The translations under genes were made by a program, and so were the position numbers. 64,000 nt of DNA from Dastarcus helophoroides (Eukaryota; Arthropoda; Insecta; Coleoptera; Bothrideridae): contig CM053330.1 of the NCBI GenBank assembly GCA_028583605.1, positions 26,367,233 to 26,431,232 on the forward strand. The letters run 5' to 3'. The notes below the pieces were generated by a model. It ran no database searches, was not told the origin of the DNA, and saw only the letters and a program-made list of their open reading frames with translations. Below, one piece after another: positions 45,361 through 55,959 of this stretch; within the stretch, counting starts at the first letter, position 1; each line of letters begins with the position of its first letter.

Positions 45361-47942
45361 ATGAGATTCGTTGTAAGTACGACTAGTCGAGAGTGACCAA
45401 CATCTCGTCCCAGATAACTTTCACTCGAATCTGTTTTGTGTCTCGTTTTACGTTTTCACCTTGACTCGAATCTCGAGGTGTTTGATCTTGAAATATAGTG
45501 ACGTTCAGTGGGTTCGTTCTGCACTTTAGTGATAGTAAAAAGGGGCCGATGGAAAATCGCCCTTGCTTCCAGTGAAACTGAATTCTAACTAAATATGTCA
45601 AAATACAAAAAATACACTAGCCACAGAAAATGAAGGGATACAAAAGAAATTTTTAAAATTATTTACAAAAGGCTTCAGCTTAAAAAAAGTAGTCACAAAG
45701 AGTCACACAGTTCTAGTATTCAGATTTTAAGTTCAAAGTTTTTAGCGTTAGAAGTATTTAATTAGCCATAAAAAAACCATGGATCAAAATTTTTCCAAAC
45801 TTTATTTATATTTCGAAAGATCTGCGATATTCAGTTATTATTGTTCCAGTGATTCCATATAAAGCTCTTCTAGATAATTTAATTGTTACTAATTTGACAG
45901 ATCTCCACACCTTGTACGATAACTTTTCGCTGAATTATTATGGTTCAAATTAAAAAAAAATCATTTTTGGGTTAAGAAGAGTTTTTGATAAAAAATATAT
46001 AACACCAGAAAGTAGATTGAATAACTAAAAAGTTTAGTAGTAAGGATATTACTTGCAAATTTTCAAACTGAAAAGATCCCAAAAGAAACCCAGAACATAT
46101 GAAACCGCCATGTTTTTTTTTTGTTCGTTTTGCTCGAATTCATTGAATTTATTGTTGTGTCAATTTAAGAAGGAATTTTTCACTTTTTATTAATGTTAAA
46201 TGTCTAAATTTTTTAGCAATGAACGAGCTATTGGTTCACAATCACAAGGTGAAATTCTTTGGCTTCAAAAAAATGTTGTTGCAAAGGTATTACACTTTTC
46301 TTTTGTTCGGGTTTCGTAAGTCTATGTAGTGTATCAATTAAAATATGAAATGTGCTTTTAAAACCTAATAATCTACTCTTTCTCTTTCCTACTACTGGCT
46401 GTGCTCCCAGAGCGTATAAAGCTGCTAGTGGATTTATTTGACAAAAACTGTTCCCATTTTAGTTCACATTTTATTTCAGTATTTTTCAAGATAAATTGTT
46501 GAAATTATTGAAAGTTACAAATTTCTACAAAATTTCAAATACCACCGCTATTAATAATAATTTAAACTACACAATTAGTAGTTATTTTTATCGACGCAAG
46601 GGTGATACAAGAAAAAATTTCCACAAGAATACTAAAAAAAAGTTCAAATTAATGTCGGTTTCGAATTTACAACTTAAACAACTAAATTATGACCCTTATG
46701 TGTACACTTCCGATTATTATCGTAGAATAATAAATTAGAGTTAATAAACAACATTATTATCTTAAAGTTTAATTGTTAGTAAAAATAAATGGGTACGATT
46801 TATCACCGAACCCATTACGATTTTGCAATTACGCCATAATTGCGTGTTTGGCAAATAAGCGCATAATTGACACAAACTAATTTGTTAAATCAATTGGATT
46901 TATTAATAAAAGTGTAATTGATTAGTTTTCCTTTTGCATTTAATATATTTCTTACGTGTAGATAATTACGGACCGTTTTTACGGTGCCCCCATCTGGAAG
47001 CAAATCGGTTTCATTCTCATTAAAAGAAACGCCACAAAGGTCGGTTTATACAATTAAAATTATCTTATTAGGCTAAATTAAACGGTTAATCAATCTCCAT
47101 GTAATAATAATTAGAAGTGTGGGATAATTTTGCCCTCGCCTTAGTTCATTTTTTTTGCGTTATCTATTTTTTTAGCATCAGTTCTAATCCAAAAACTTCG
47201 GAAGTGCTTTACAATTGTACACCTTGCATAAGAAACAATATTTAATAACATAATTTCCTCCAGATTCCTACCAAATATCATAACACAAGTCAGTCATAAA
47301 ATTCCAAATTCTCAGACGCAAAATTTTTATTTTTAGATCCCCAGCATTCTCCTAGCCGTAGTTCTGAGGAAGGCCGAGTCCGGCTTCGCAGGCTACGGTG
47401 GAGATGAGGGCGGCGGCCACGACCTGAGCGGAGGCGGTGAATCAGGTGGCGGCGAATCCGGCCACGGTTTAGATTTCTCCGGCGGTGGTGGTGGCCAATT
47501 CGAAGGACACGCTGAATTCGGCGGCGTCGAACACCACCACATCCCGACACACACCATCGAGCACACCAAACCTGTGCCAGTCCAAGTAGTCAAAAAAATC
47601 GGCGTCCCAGTACCACATCCTGTGGGAGTCCCCGTACCGCAAGTAATCAAAGTTCCAGTGCCTCAACCCTATCCCGTGCACATCCCCGTGCCCCAGCCCA
47701 TCGCGGTTCCCATTTACAAGTTGGTGCCGCATGAAATCGAGAAGAAGGTGCCCATAAATGTGGAGAAATTGGTTCCGGTGTACGTGGAGAAACCGTACAA
47801 GATTGAGATAGAGAAGCATCATCCGGTGCACGTATCCAAACCTTATCCTGTTCATGTTCCAGTGTACAAACATGTGTATCACCACGTGCCTAAGCATGGC
47901 GGCGGCGGTGGAGGCGGTGGAGGTGGTCACGGTTGGCACTAG
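45361..47942 (+). CDS. Secreted cuticle-type protein with V-P-V repeats, two exons (45361-45372, 47337-47942)
   Basis: Exon 1 encodes only MRFV and ends at a GTAAGT donor (45373). Exon 2 begins after a TTTTTATTTTTAG acceptor at 47337 in phase 0 and runs open to TAG at 47940, giving 205 residues. Residues 1-19 form a signal peptide (IPSILLAVVL core, likely cleavage after AES). Residues 20-80 are Gly/His/Glu-rich. Residues about 82-190 are a tetrad-like repeat of VPV, PYPV, HPV and KVPV units with Lys and His. The tail has ten glycines (192-201) and HGWH. A tiny first exon interrupting the signal peptide is typical of insect cuticular protein genes. It most likely builds extracellular cuticle. 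Similar V/P/Y/K/H-rich repeats occur in low-complexity cuticular proteins and in Vajk-type proteins; the family is not settled. Minus-strand frames here are shadows. Confidence 0.85.
45890..46190 (+). repeat. Dispersed repeat, copy 2 of 3 (within intron 1)
   Basis: Blocks TTTTCGCTGAATTATTATGG, TCAAATTAAAAAAAAATCAT and GTTTTGCTCGAATTCATTG correspond in order to 27405-27790. The reversed copy at 53480-53745 shares TTGCTGAATTA with GTACAGTAAC-like upstream sequence. Transposon class unknown. Confidence 0.6.
46790..47110 (+). promoter_or_regulatory. Candidate intronic enhancer
   Basis: Dense homeodomain-type cores (CGCATAATTG, GTGTAATTGATTAG, GATAATTACGG, AAATTAAACGGTTAATC) are interspersed with GC-balanced words such as GTGCCCCCATCTGGAAGC. 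It differs from the AT-rich simple texture around it and has no ORF. Function is inferred from texture only. Confidence 0.3.
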
Positions 47943-48108
47943 ATGTCGCCTCTCGTATTAGCTTTATTTAATATTTCGCCACTCGTTTCATGACTCAATC
48001 AATCATCAAGCCTCGCTCATCGGACGAAACGAATACTCATCACGACCATCATCACCTTTTAGACAATTACTGTTTTTGTTACTTGTTACCTAATTTGTTA
48101 ATGTTTTA

Positions 48109-48114
48109 AATAAA
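48109..48114 (+). terminator. Polyadenylation signal AATAAA
   Basis: The first AATAAA after the stop codon at 47940, giving a 3' UTR of about 190 bases. It fits as the end of the cuticle-like transcript. Confidence 0.7.
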
Positions 48115-48139
48115 GAAATTTTATAATATTTTAAATTTT

Positions 48140-48926
48140 TAACAACTTCCTTTTTGCGGGAAATTTGGAAAATTAATTTTAAAAATCAAAAGTTACTAAG
48201 AACGGCAAATAATTCTGATTTTTTGTTTACACATAAAAGCAGCAAAAGCACAGATTTAGAATGAAATTTATTAACTTAATAAATAATACTGAGCTTATTA
48301 AATGGTGAAGTGTGTCCAATTTTATTATTTCAATTTTGAAAAATTTCCAACTGCCTGATGTCTATAACCCGATTGAAAAATCTAAAACGAAAAACATTAG
48401 ACCGTTACCGAATTAGTTTTGTTTTTCGGAATATATATTTCAAGTGCTGTCGTGTTATGCACCTATTCTCAACAGGGAATTGAATAAACTCAATCTGATT
48501 GCAATTATGAAATACATAGCTCGATTCTTTTAAATATTATGCTTCCTAAAGCGTGTTCCAATAGATTGCTTTCTGTCAGCTATATTTATGGTTCCCAAAA
48601 TATAAAAATTTAGGATTAGTAGTTGTAAGATCCATTTTTAAAACAAGCTCTGGCTTTTAATACAGTAAGATGAGTAAGATACATTTATGTTGTTTGTTCT
48701 TTATTCATTTTATTACACAAAGATTAAATAAATTGCCTGATCATTTAATCCTTGTTTGGGATTTTTGTTGTGGGTTTTTTTAAAGAAATATTTAATTTTA
48801 TTAATTTTTACAGTATTACCTTTTAAAATAATAAAAATTGTTTGAATAATTGAAGACTATTAACAAATTTCTATAAATAGACTTTTAGACTCTTTTGTAC
48901 AATATAACCATCAACTAATATTATTT
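48140..48926. other. AT-rich intergenic stretch, nothing recognised
   Basis: Lies between the cuticle-like gene and the 3' end of LINE copy B. No ORF, repeat or motif could be supported. Confidence 0.4.
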
Positions 48927-49443
48927 GTTTTTATGTTCAATCCACTCGCAAAGGATAACCCTATTATGCTTTCAAAGCACCGCGAGTAGGATGCGGAAAC
49001 AAATAAAGATGGGGATGAACTGCCTTCTTAAACAAGAATAGGTTGTAATTTTTGGAAAAAATTGCGTTCGGTAATGAGTTCCATAGCTTGAAAGTTCTTT
49101 AAGAAAAAAAACCTCGTAGACACTGTATCAAGCTGGACCGCACAGGAATTTGCTATCTCCGACTGTCTTGTATGCCTCAAAAAAACGTGTCCTTGGGGGG
49201 ATCAATGGTATTAGTTTCTGTCAGCATCTTCCATGAAGTAATTGCAGAAAAGAAATAAATCATCAACCATCTGCCTGTGCTCTAGTGTTTCGGGAGAATC
49301 GGTCAAACTCTCGTCACCAATTAGGCGAATCGCTCTTCTTTAAATTGAATCCATAAGAGCTAAAGTGTGCTTTTGGAGCCGGAGTACAAACATAAGACAA
49401 ATATTCCAGTGTTGGCCTAACTTAAGCCTTGTAGTGTGAGTAG

Positions 49444-51152
49444 CTAATAAAATCTGAAGTACTTTTTAGCTCTAAAAAGTAAGCGTAGCTTCTGAGAGGC
49501 GGATTTGGCAATAGTGCGCACGAGAAGAGAAGAAGAAGAGAAGTTATTGGTGCTCGAATTCACTCCTAGGATAGACAGATTAAATTTCATAGCGAGGATT
49601 TTACCGTCTATGAGTATGTTTGTTCTTGATGTTTTCTTAGAAAAAACCACGACCGGAGTTTTTGAGGCGTTTAAGACTACTAGATATTTCTCACCCCATT
49701 CCAGAATGATTTCGAAATTTGTATCTGCTGTTTCCTTAGTCAATCTGAAGCAGCGACGGATAATGGTTTGTCGGAGAAAAAAGATGACACCAGGCTACTA
49801 TCATCTGCGTAGTTTTTAATCGGATTGGAAGTTGAAGCCAAGGGATCGTTTATGTGTAACAGAAACAGAGAAAGAAATAGGACAGACCCCTAAGGTACCC
49901 CCGCATTAACCGCAAATGTCTAGGATGAGATGCCTTCAATGACGACCTGAAGAGATCTGTTAGCGAGAAAACTGGATACCAAATAACAAAGTCCAGGAGG
50001 AAGACCATTAGATGTTAATTTAGCGAGAAGAGATCGGTGCCAGACTTTGTCGAAGGCCTTTGAGATATCCAATGCCACAATCCTAGCCCCAACATGTTTT
50101 GCCATAGCTGATTTACGGATATGAGTAACATATGCCAGTAGAGCATTGTTGTCTGAAACCGTATTGCCTGCCCGAGATGATTTTAATCTCCTCCAGATAT
50201 TTGAGAATCTTGATGTTGATAACCTTTTCCATTACTTTAGATATAACGGGCAACAAAGATATAGGGCGATAGTTGTTAGCAAGATTCCTTTTTTCCCTTT
50301 TTGGGGATAGGTTGCACCCTAGCAGATTTTCAGATGTTAGGAAATACACCGTTGTTGTAAGAGAATGTGAACATTTGCTTAGGAGAGAAGTCAACTCTGG
50401 AGCCCACCTCTTAGGAACAATAGCAAGGATACCACCAAGCCCAGAAGCTTTCAATGTGTCGAACTCGAGGAGAATCTTCTTAACTGTGTGTTGTTTGAAA
50501 ACAACTTCAGGCATTGAAGTGCCAACCTTAGAAAGAATAGAAACTTCTACGTTTTAAGAGTTAAGGTTGAAATTTTCAGCAAACATCAAGGCTAGCAGGT
50601 CAGGCTTTTTCTTGGAAGTAATCGTAATATTGTTGTTGTCATCAAGTATAGGTGGAAAATTTGTACATGTAAATTTCTTTCCAATCGACTTTGCAATCCC
50701 CAAAAGAAGCTGGAACTGTTCGGATAGTTGATAAGCCTTTGGCGGATTTTACGAGCGAAATCACTTTTTGTCTCGTCAATAATCTGTTTACAAATATTTT
50801 GTACATTTACAAAGGTGATCCGAGTCTCGATTGAGGGATTATTTCTCCAACGACGATAGGCGCGATTTTTGCAGGAGATAGCCCGAGCACATTTTTTGCT
50901 GAACCAAGGTTTACTGCAGGCAGACTTCTTTTGGAAATGGGGAATTAAGCATTCCATACAAACCAGGATAGTTTCAGTGATGAATTTGGCGACTAAGGAA
51001 AGGTTGTCTGAGTTAAAGCAGACTTCTGGCCATGGGAAAGATGCAGAGAAGTCTCTTAATTCTTCCCAGTTTGCAAAGTTAAAGTACCTAACTCTACGCG
51101 GCTGTGTTTGAGAGGGAGGCTTGTGATCAGAATTTCCAAGCGGTGATGTCAC
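49444..51152 (-). pseudogene. Connector and reverse transcriptase relic of LINE copy B
   Basis: Frame 51152-50592 carries the connector between endonuclease and RT (RVRYFNFANWEELRDF, KPWFSKKCARAISCKNRAYR, FARKIRQRLINYP). Frame 50514-50113 has VKKILLEFDTLKASGLGGI, NNYRPISLLPVISKVMEK and GRQYGFRQQCST, the RT finger motifs. Frame 50105-49920 has ALDISKAFDKVWHRSLLAKL, the palm block with catalytic D. The YADDSSLV box follows in a shifted frame near 49800. Frame 49743-49444 is the region after the palm. Palm blocks are better preserved than in copy A, so copy B is the younger or less damaged of the two. Confidence 0.88.
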
Positions 51153-51488
51153 AATGATTTTTTACGAATTTGGAGAATTTGTAAGAAAAAGGTCGAGGAG
51201 ATTAGGTTGATGGGTTGCCTTCATTAAGAATTCTTGTGGGTTCCTCAACCAATTGCGATAGTCCACAAGTAAAGGCGAAAACCTCTACTACCCTTTCCAC
51301 GTCGTCAGTTCGGGAAAAAAACCTACGCTGAAGTCACCGAGAAAGACAATATCTGCGTTTGGATAATTCGTCTGTAGGTGATCGAAGGTTGCAAACAGAT
51401 AAGAGAAGAGCTGTCTGTATGAGGGATAGTTTGGAGACAGATAAAGTGAACAAATGAATATTACTTCGCTTTTGGAGCAGATTTTTAG

Positions 51489-51893
51489 TCAAATCACATC
51501 ATGATCAGCAGATTCCAGTGCATCTTCTGGTTGACAGGATAGGTCGCTTAGCGTAAAAACACAAACTCCCCTCTTGTGTCGAAACTTTGTGTGCAAGTCG
51601 TAATTATGGCAAGGCAAGTGGGCCCTATTAATGGATGGACAGACTTGAGTTTCTGTCAGAGACAGCACATTTGGTCTTACATTTTGAAGGTATTGATAAA
51701 CCCAGTTTAGATTTCGGTTTAGCCCCCGAATGTTAGAAAACTGAATTTGGAATGAATTATTTGAAAGAGACTTGGTCTGTGGCACATTAAAATTTTCCGT
51801 CGATTTTGGATTCCCTCGCTCACCCTCCACCCGGACATCCGAACGGACGGGTAGTTTAAGTCCGGGATTTTTTGCACGAAGAGAATCCATCAT
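51489..51893 (-). pseudogene. AP endonuclease domain relic of LINE copy B
   Basis: The frame starts MMDSLRAKNPGLKLPV and after about 45 residues reads FQIQFSNIRGLNRN, then NVLSLTETQV, the first two conserved blocks of APE-type LINE endonucleases, where N and E are active-site residues. The domain normally nicks target DNA. The frame stops at 51489 after SADHDVI; downstream, shifted frames near 51300-51350 keep an IVFLGDFSV-like block that would be the GDFN motif. The relic is inactive. Confidence 0.8.
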
Positions 51894-52264
51894 CTTTGTT
51901 CTTAAAACTTACAAGAAAAAATCAGAGGTGATGAAAAAAAAAGAAAATGAGGAAAAGGACAGAATAAGGAAAGAAGAGTAACAGGATGTTACTTCGATTC
52001 TATTTTAAAAAATATTTAAATCGTTAAAATTTCTCAACGGGTTTAATAAATTAAAAAATTTTGAATATTTCTTAATAACAGTATAGCGAAGAAGCTGTTT
52101 AACATTAATTAATAGTCCCTCGAAGATTTTTGATAAAGAATAGATGAGATTTTTTGTTTTGGACAAAACCCCTTTTTTTCCAAAAATATTTCAATAATTT
52201 TCTTTTTTCGACGTTACATCATCATCATTGACGCAACACCACATTTGTAACTAACTCTATAAGC

Positions 52265-52440
52265 ACAATATGTTATGATATTAAAGAATAATCGTTGTAC
52301 TGAAAAAGGTCAAAATATTTATAGATTACTATTAAAAGAAAAATAAACATGTCTCCACGATGACAAGAGTTGCAAACACAGATTAAGTTTGAGGTTGCCG
52401 CGGTTTCAACGTTGTTAAATTTATTTTTCTCTAAAACGCT
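52265..52440 (+). repeat. Uninserted relative of the FB1 target repeat
   Basis: AATATGTTATGATATTAAAG (52268) corresponds to AATATGTTATGATACCAAGA at 24541. After TTATAGATTACT, the sequence AACATGTCTCCACGATGACA corresponds to AACATGTCTCCATAGCGACA at 26328. FB1 interrupts the matching sequence exactly at its TATA, so this copy represents the empty site in a dispersed repeat. Confidence 0.7.
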
Positions 52441-53479
52441 GTATATATACATATTTATGCCAATGTATATAATGCTAATAAGCTGGAAGTTGTTTTATTT
52501 TTGTGATAAGATGTTTTTGAAAGTCATATTAAGAATATTTGTTACGGTCTAGAAAATATGAATCTGCACTCTTAATTAATTAATATGATTTCACTTTTAT
52601 TCACGGTTAAGTCAAAATAAATGTATAACAGCAGCAATTTGGTATTTAAATTTTATGTTATGGGTCAAAATAAATTCCATCTTCTGAAATATTCATTATA
52701 AGCTGCCCAGTAGTAAGTAACTATGTATCATAAAGTTGACTTGTGACATTATAAAACTTCGCTGTTATAAAATCGTGATGCAATTAGAAGTGAAACAAAA
52801 GAAAGTGTACACAACCTAGGTTTTTGTTTAGCCCATTTAATGCCACTTTGGCCGCAATGCATTACATTTTTTTAATGATGATTATTTCAAGTAGTAGAAA
52901 CTTGAGTATTTCTTTGTTAGTTGTTAATTGCGAACTAAATGCAAGTGGACAATTGGAATTGTTGCAGAATAATTGCAACTTTCTTCTCAATTTTACATTT
53001 TCAATTAATATGGCTCATGATTTAATTCATAACATTACCTTGTAAGCATAATTTAAACGAACTGTAAAATTAAATTACAGTTATCGTGAAGTGCACGGAT
53101 TGCTTTAATAGTTTACCAGAATTTATTAGTGAAGTGAAATATATAGCTGTAGGTTTGAAACATCTATCGAATGTATAGGAGGCAAATATTCTGCTAATGA
53201 ATTATTGCCAAAAAAATAATTTCTATAAAAAACATGAACAAAGAGTGAAAAATTTGTAATTAAATTTATTTTTAGCAAAAGCAACAAACCTTTGGAATGT
53301 TTATAGCTTCTTTAAGAAATGTTTGTGTTAAAAATGTACAGTCACTATTCTTAGTTTATCCATTATTTGCAAAGGTATATCAATTGACATTTCCAATTCT
53401 TACTTTGTGAAAATCTTTAATATTCATAACTTTCAAACTTTATTAACGATTAAAACAGCAACAGATATTGTGAAATTTT

Positions 53480-53745
53480 TAAAGTTGTTGTTGGGAATAT
53501 TCCTTATTACTAAATTTTGACCTTTTTTCCAGTAAGCTTTTTTGTACTATTTTTTTTTATTAAAGACCAATAACTAAGATTTATGAAGATTGTTTTGCAT
53601 TTTTCAAAACCCTATTACCTTTTCTGTACGATCACTAATTCCTGAGTTATTTACTACCAAAATCAAAAAAGACTATTTTGTTTTGAACAATCATATTTAA
53701 TTCAGCAAATTGTTACTGTACTAGGCTCAGAAATCCACCAAATTG
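53480..53745 (-). repeat. Dispersed repeat, copy 3 of 3
   Basis: Read on the minus strand, GTACAGTAACAATTTGCTGA and TTGTTCAAAACAAAATAGTC align with 45915-45960 and 27430-27470. The remaining part is more diverged. Class unknown. Confidence 0.55.
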
Positions 53746-54640
53746 TACAGGATTAACTAATCTAGAAGACCATCACTGAAAAATAATTATTAAGGTCTCT
53801 GCAAAAATTTGGAGCAATTTTTGACTATGATTTTCTTATAATTATTACTTAAAAACCGCTGCAGCTAAACATTTGAATGCCAGATCTACAAACTAAAAAT
53901 TTCGAGCTTTAATTTGTTTTTTCCTATGTTTCGTTATGACTTCTCTTCTTTAAGTTACAGCCCTTAGAAAATCACCTCTATTTATATATACCATGATTTT
54001 TATGCCTAGGCCCTAGGGTACGATTTGGAAAAACAATATTTAAAAAACCTCTGAAACTTGGAATTGCGGTCGAAAAATAATCTGCAGCTGAGGAAAATAA
54101 CATTTTAAATGTAGCACATAAATTTGAGTTTAATTGCAACTAATTCAAGCCGTCATTGTTAATAACACTTTTCAGGATATTTCCTAGTCCACTCAACTTT
54201 AGTTTGCCCTACCTCAATATCGTGAAAGTAGCCTGACATACGTCATGTTCTCTCCTAATAAACGAAACGTAATTAATCCGAATCGATAAAAGTGAAACTA
54301 GAAGCTATTCTTCAGCCAGATGCATTAAAATATAGCTTATAAGTATTAATGACCCAACAAAGACTTCGTAAGTTTAAATTGTTTCATGGTCACTGCACCG
54401 ACGTAAACTTAGAGCCACATATTATGCTCTCGAAGTCCGAACGTGAAAGTAAAAGTCATCACGATGAAAGTAGATGCGATCAGCTCGTAACTTCTACAGA
54501 TGAAATATTGATTGTGTCTCAAAACCCTAATATTGGTGTCAAAAGTTCCTTTTAAACGATCTAAATTTCAACTTTTTACAAAAATTTCATCTCATGGGCA
54601 AGATTTCGGAATAACGGAATTTCTAGTTTTCTAGTTTTTT

Positions 54641-55775
54641 GACCTTTCAGGGGAAATCATTGACGAATATATTACTCTAACGAAAATATGCATGAATCAA
54701 CAGTGTTTCCAAATTAATAACGAATTTTATGAACAACTTGAGGGCGCAGCCATGGAAAATCCTTTGTCACCTTTCATGGCGGAACTCTTCATGAGAGTTC
54801 TTGAAAATCGTCTTAAAAATGAATGTAGTTTGTTTCCTAGAGTATGGTTTAGATATGCAGATGACATTTTTGCTATTTTCGACACAAAATATCAAAATTT
54901 GGATAATTTCATGGATGTATTAAATTCATGTTTTCCAACTGTTATATACACCGTAGAGTAAAAGAAAGAATGAACATTACCGTTTTTAAACACTTTAGTT
55001 ATTATAATTAAAAATAGATTAGAATTTGATGTATACAGGAAAGACACCAGTACCTTTCGCTATATAACTTCCGATTCTAACCATTGTCTACAACACAAAA
55101 TAGCAAGCTTCAATTTCCTTACCCATCGCCCTCTGAGTCTTCCTCGTAATAGAGAAAGATTCGGAAAGGAGTTGAAGACAATTAAATATAAAGCTGAAGG
55201 TAATTGTTTCGGTCCAAATATTATTTATTAAATTATTAATAAAAAAAATCCAAATGTCAATTGGTAAAAACCACGACTTTCCGAGCTAACGAAAACAAAA
55301 ACTCTAAGTTTGACTCACTTCCATTTTAATCCTCACTTACACATGGTCTAAGTGGAATTTTACGAAAACAGAGCTTCCAGGTTGTTTACAGTTTTAACGA
55401 CAAATTAAATTCGCTTTTGGGTACTTTGAAGGATAAAGTAGAGCAAACGGACAAGTCAGGTATTTATCAAATTTCCTGTAAAGATTATCCTCAAAAGTAC
55501 GTCGGGCAGACTAGACGATCTCTTAAAATCTGACTGAAGGAGCATTTGGCTCATTTGAGGTACGGAAGAACTGAGAAGTCAAGTGTGGCTCGACATGAAT
55601 TAGATCATAGGATAAATAATAATATTAAACTGTTAAGAGTAGTAAATAAAAATTTTATGTTAAATGCATGTGAAAGCTCAGCCATCCATAAGGCTAAAGA
55701 CAACCTTATGAATGGTTGTGCTGGGCCTTTAGGCCACTCATCTCTGTTAAGAATAGTTAAGGTTGATAGATAAGG
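54641..55775 (+). pseudogene. Penelope-like element: RT and GIY-YIG endonuclease relics
   Basis: Penelope-like elements encode one protein with an RT followed by a GIY-YIG endonuclease. From 54641 the frame reads EIIDEYITLTKICMNQQCFQ, then FYEQLEGAAMENPLSPFMAE (usually G-x-x-MGSPLSP; here G is E) and WFRYADDIFAIF, the catalytic YADD. A shifted frame then gives LPFLNTLVI, DVYRKDTSTFRYIT, and LQHKIASFNFLTHRPLSLP, the thumb blocks. From 55440, GIYQISCKDY, then YVGQTRRSL, a stop, and LKEHLAHL form the GIY-YIG core with the conserved R and E. The N-terminal RT fingers are not recognisable. Stops and frameshifts show it is dead. Confidence 0.88.
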
Positions 55776-55863
55776 AATTGTGACACTGCGACGTGTATAA
55801 TGCGGTCGATCATGCATCATGCATCGATAAGGGTTAATTTTAGGATTAGGTGTTAGAATCTCT

Positions 55864-55895
55864 CTGAAGATAACAGCTTGACTATCGAAATACGC
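55864..55895 (+). ncRNA. Hammerhead-ribozyme-like motif in the Penelope-like 3' region
   Basis: CTGAAGA (55864-55870), a short ATAACAG...CTAT stem-like segment, then CGAAATACG (55886-55894), lies about 90 bases after the end of the GIY-YIG frame. Penelope-like elements are known to carry hammerhead motifs with this order (CUGANGA, stem II, CGAAAC) in their terminal repeats. The core here has CGAAAT instead of CGAAAC, so it may be inactive. Confidence 0.55.
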
Positions 55896-55959
55896 AACAT
55901 TTGTTGTGTTTTTTAATCTTTCTTTGTTTCAGGGGAATTCAGGGTATTTCAATTTTTCT

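Larger units (their letters stand above)
45373..47336 (+). other. Intron 1 of the cuticle-like gene
   Basis: This 1,964-bp intron has GTAAGT and TAG borders. It contains a copy of a dispersed repeat (45890-46190), an AT-rich open frame at 46496-46738 preceded by a TATTTCAG acceptor-like site and followed by AATAAATTAG, and a balanced island at 46790-47110 with many ATTA/TAAT cores that may be an intronic enhancer. The 80-codon frame starts with TTG and shows no domain, so it is not called as a gene. Confidence 0.75.
48927..51900 (-). mobile_element. CR1/jockey-like LINE, copy B, nearly complete ORF2
   Basis: Minus-strand element with a poly(A) remnant (plus-strand T-rich at 48924-48932) and the same 3' end sequence as copy A. 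In order it carries an endonuclease domain, the connecting region, RT fingers and palm, and the C-terminal region, so ORF2 is represented almost from its start. ORF1 was not found upstream of 51900. Frameshifts and stops split it into at least five frames. The poly(A) end lies about 790 bp beyond the 3' end of the cuticle-like gene, converging on it. Confidence 0.88.
51901..54640. other. AT-rich sequence holding an FB1-target paralogue and a dispersed repeat
   Basis: 52265-52440 is related to both flanks of FB1 without the transposon. 53480-53745 is a dispersed repeat. ORFs at 52370, 52824 and 54349 (60-73 codons) show no recognised domain; that at 54349-54555 is hydrophilic and lies just upstream of the Penelope-like element, so it might be eroded 5' sequence of it. 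No gene is called. Confidence 0.4.

Noticed and set aside
45373..47336. Possibility that 47337-47942 is a separate single-exon gene starting at an internal codon
   Set aside because: No ATG in frame at a sensible place, whereas the exon-1 ATG after a TATA box joins in phase and completes a signal peptide.
47290..47939. Minus-strand ORFs of up to 156 codons opposite exon 2 of the cuticle-like gene
   Set aside because: Shadows of the repetitive GC-rich coding strand; the plus strand has the signal peptide, splice sites, TATA box and poly(A) signal.
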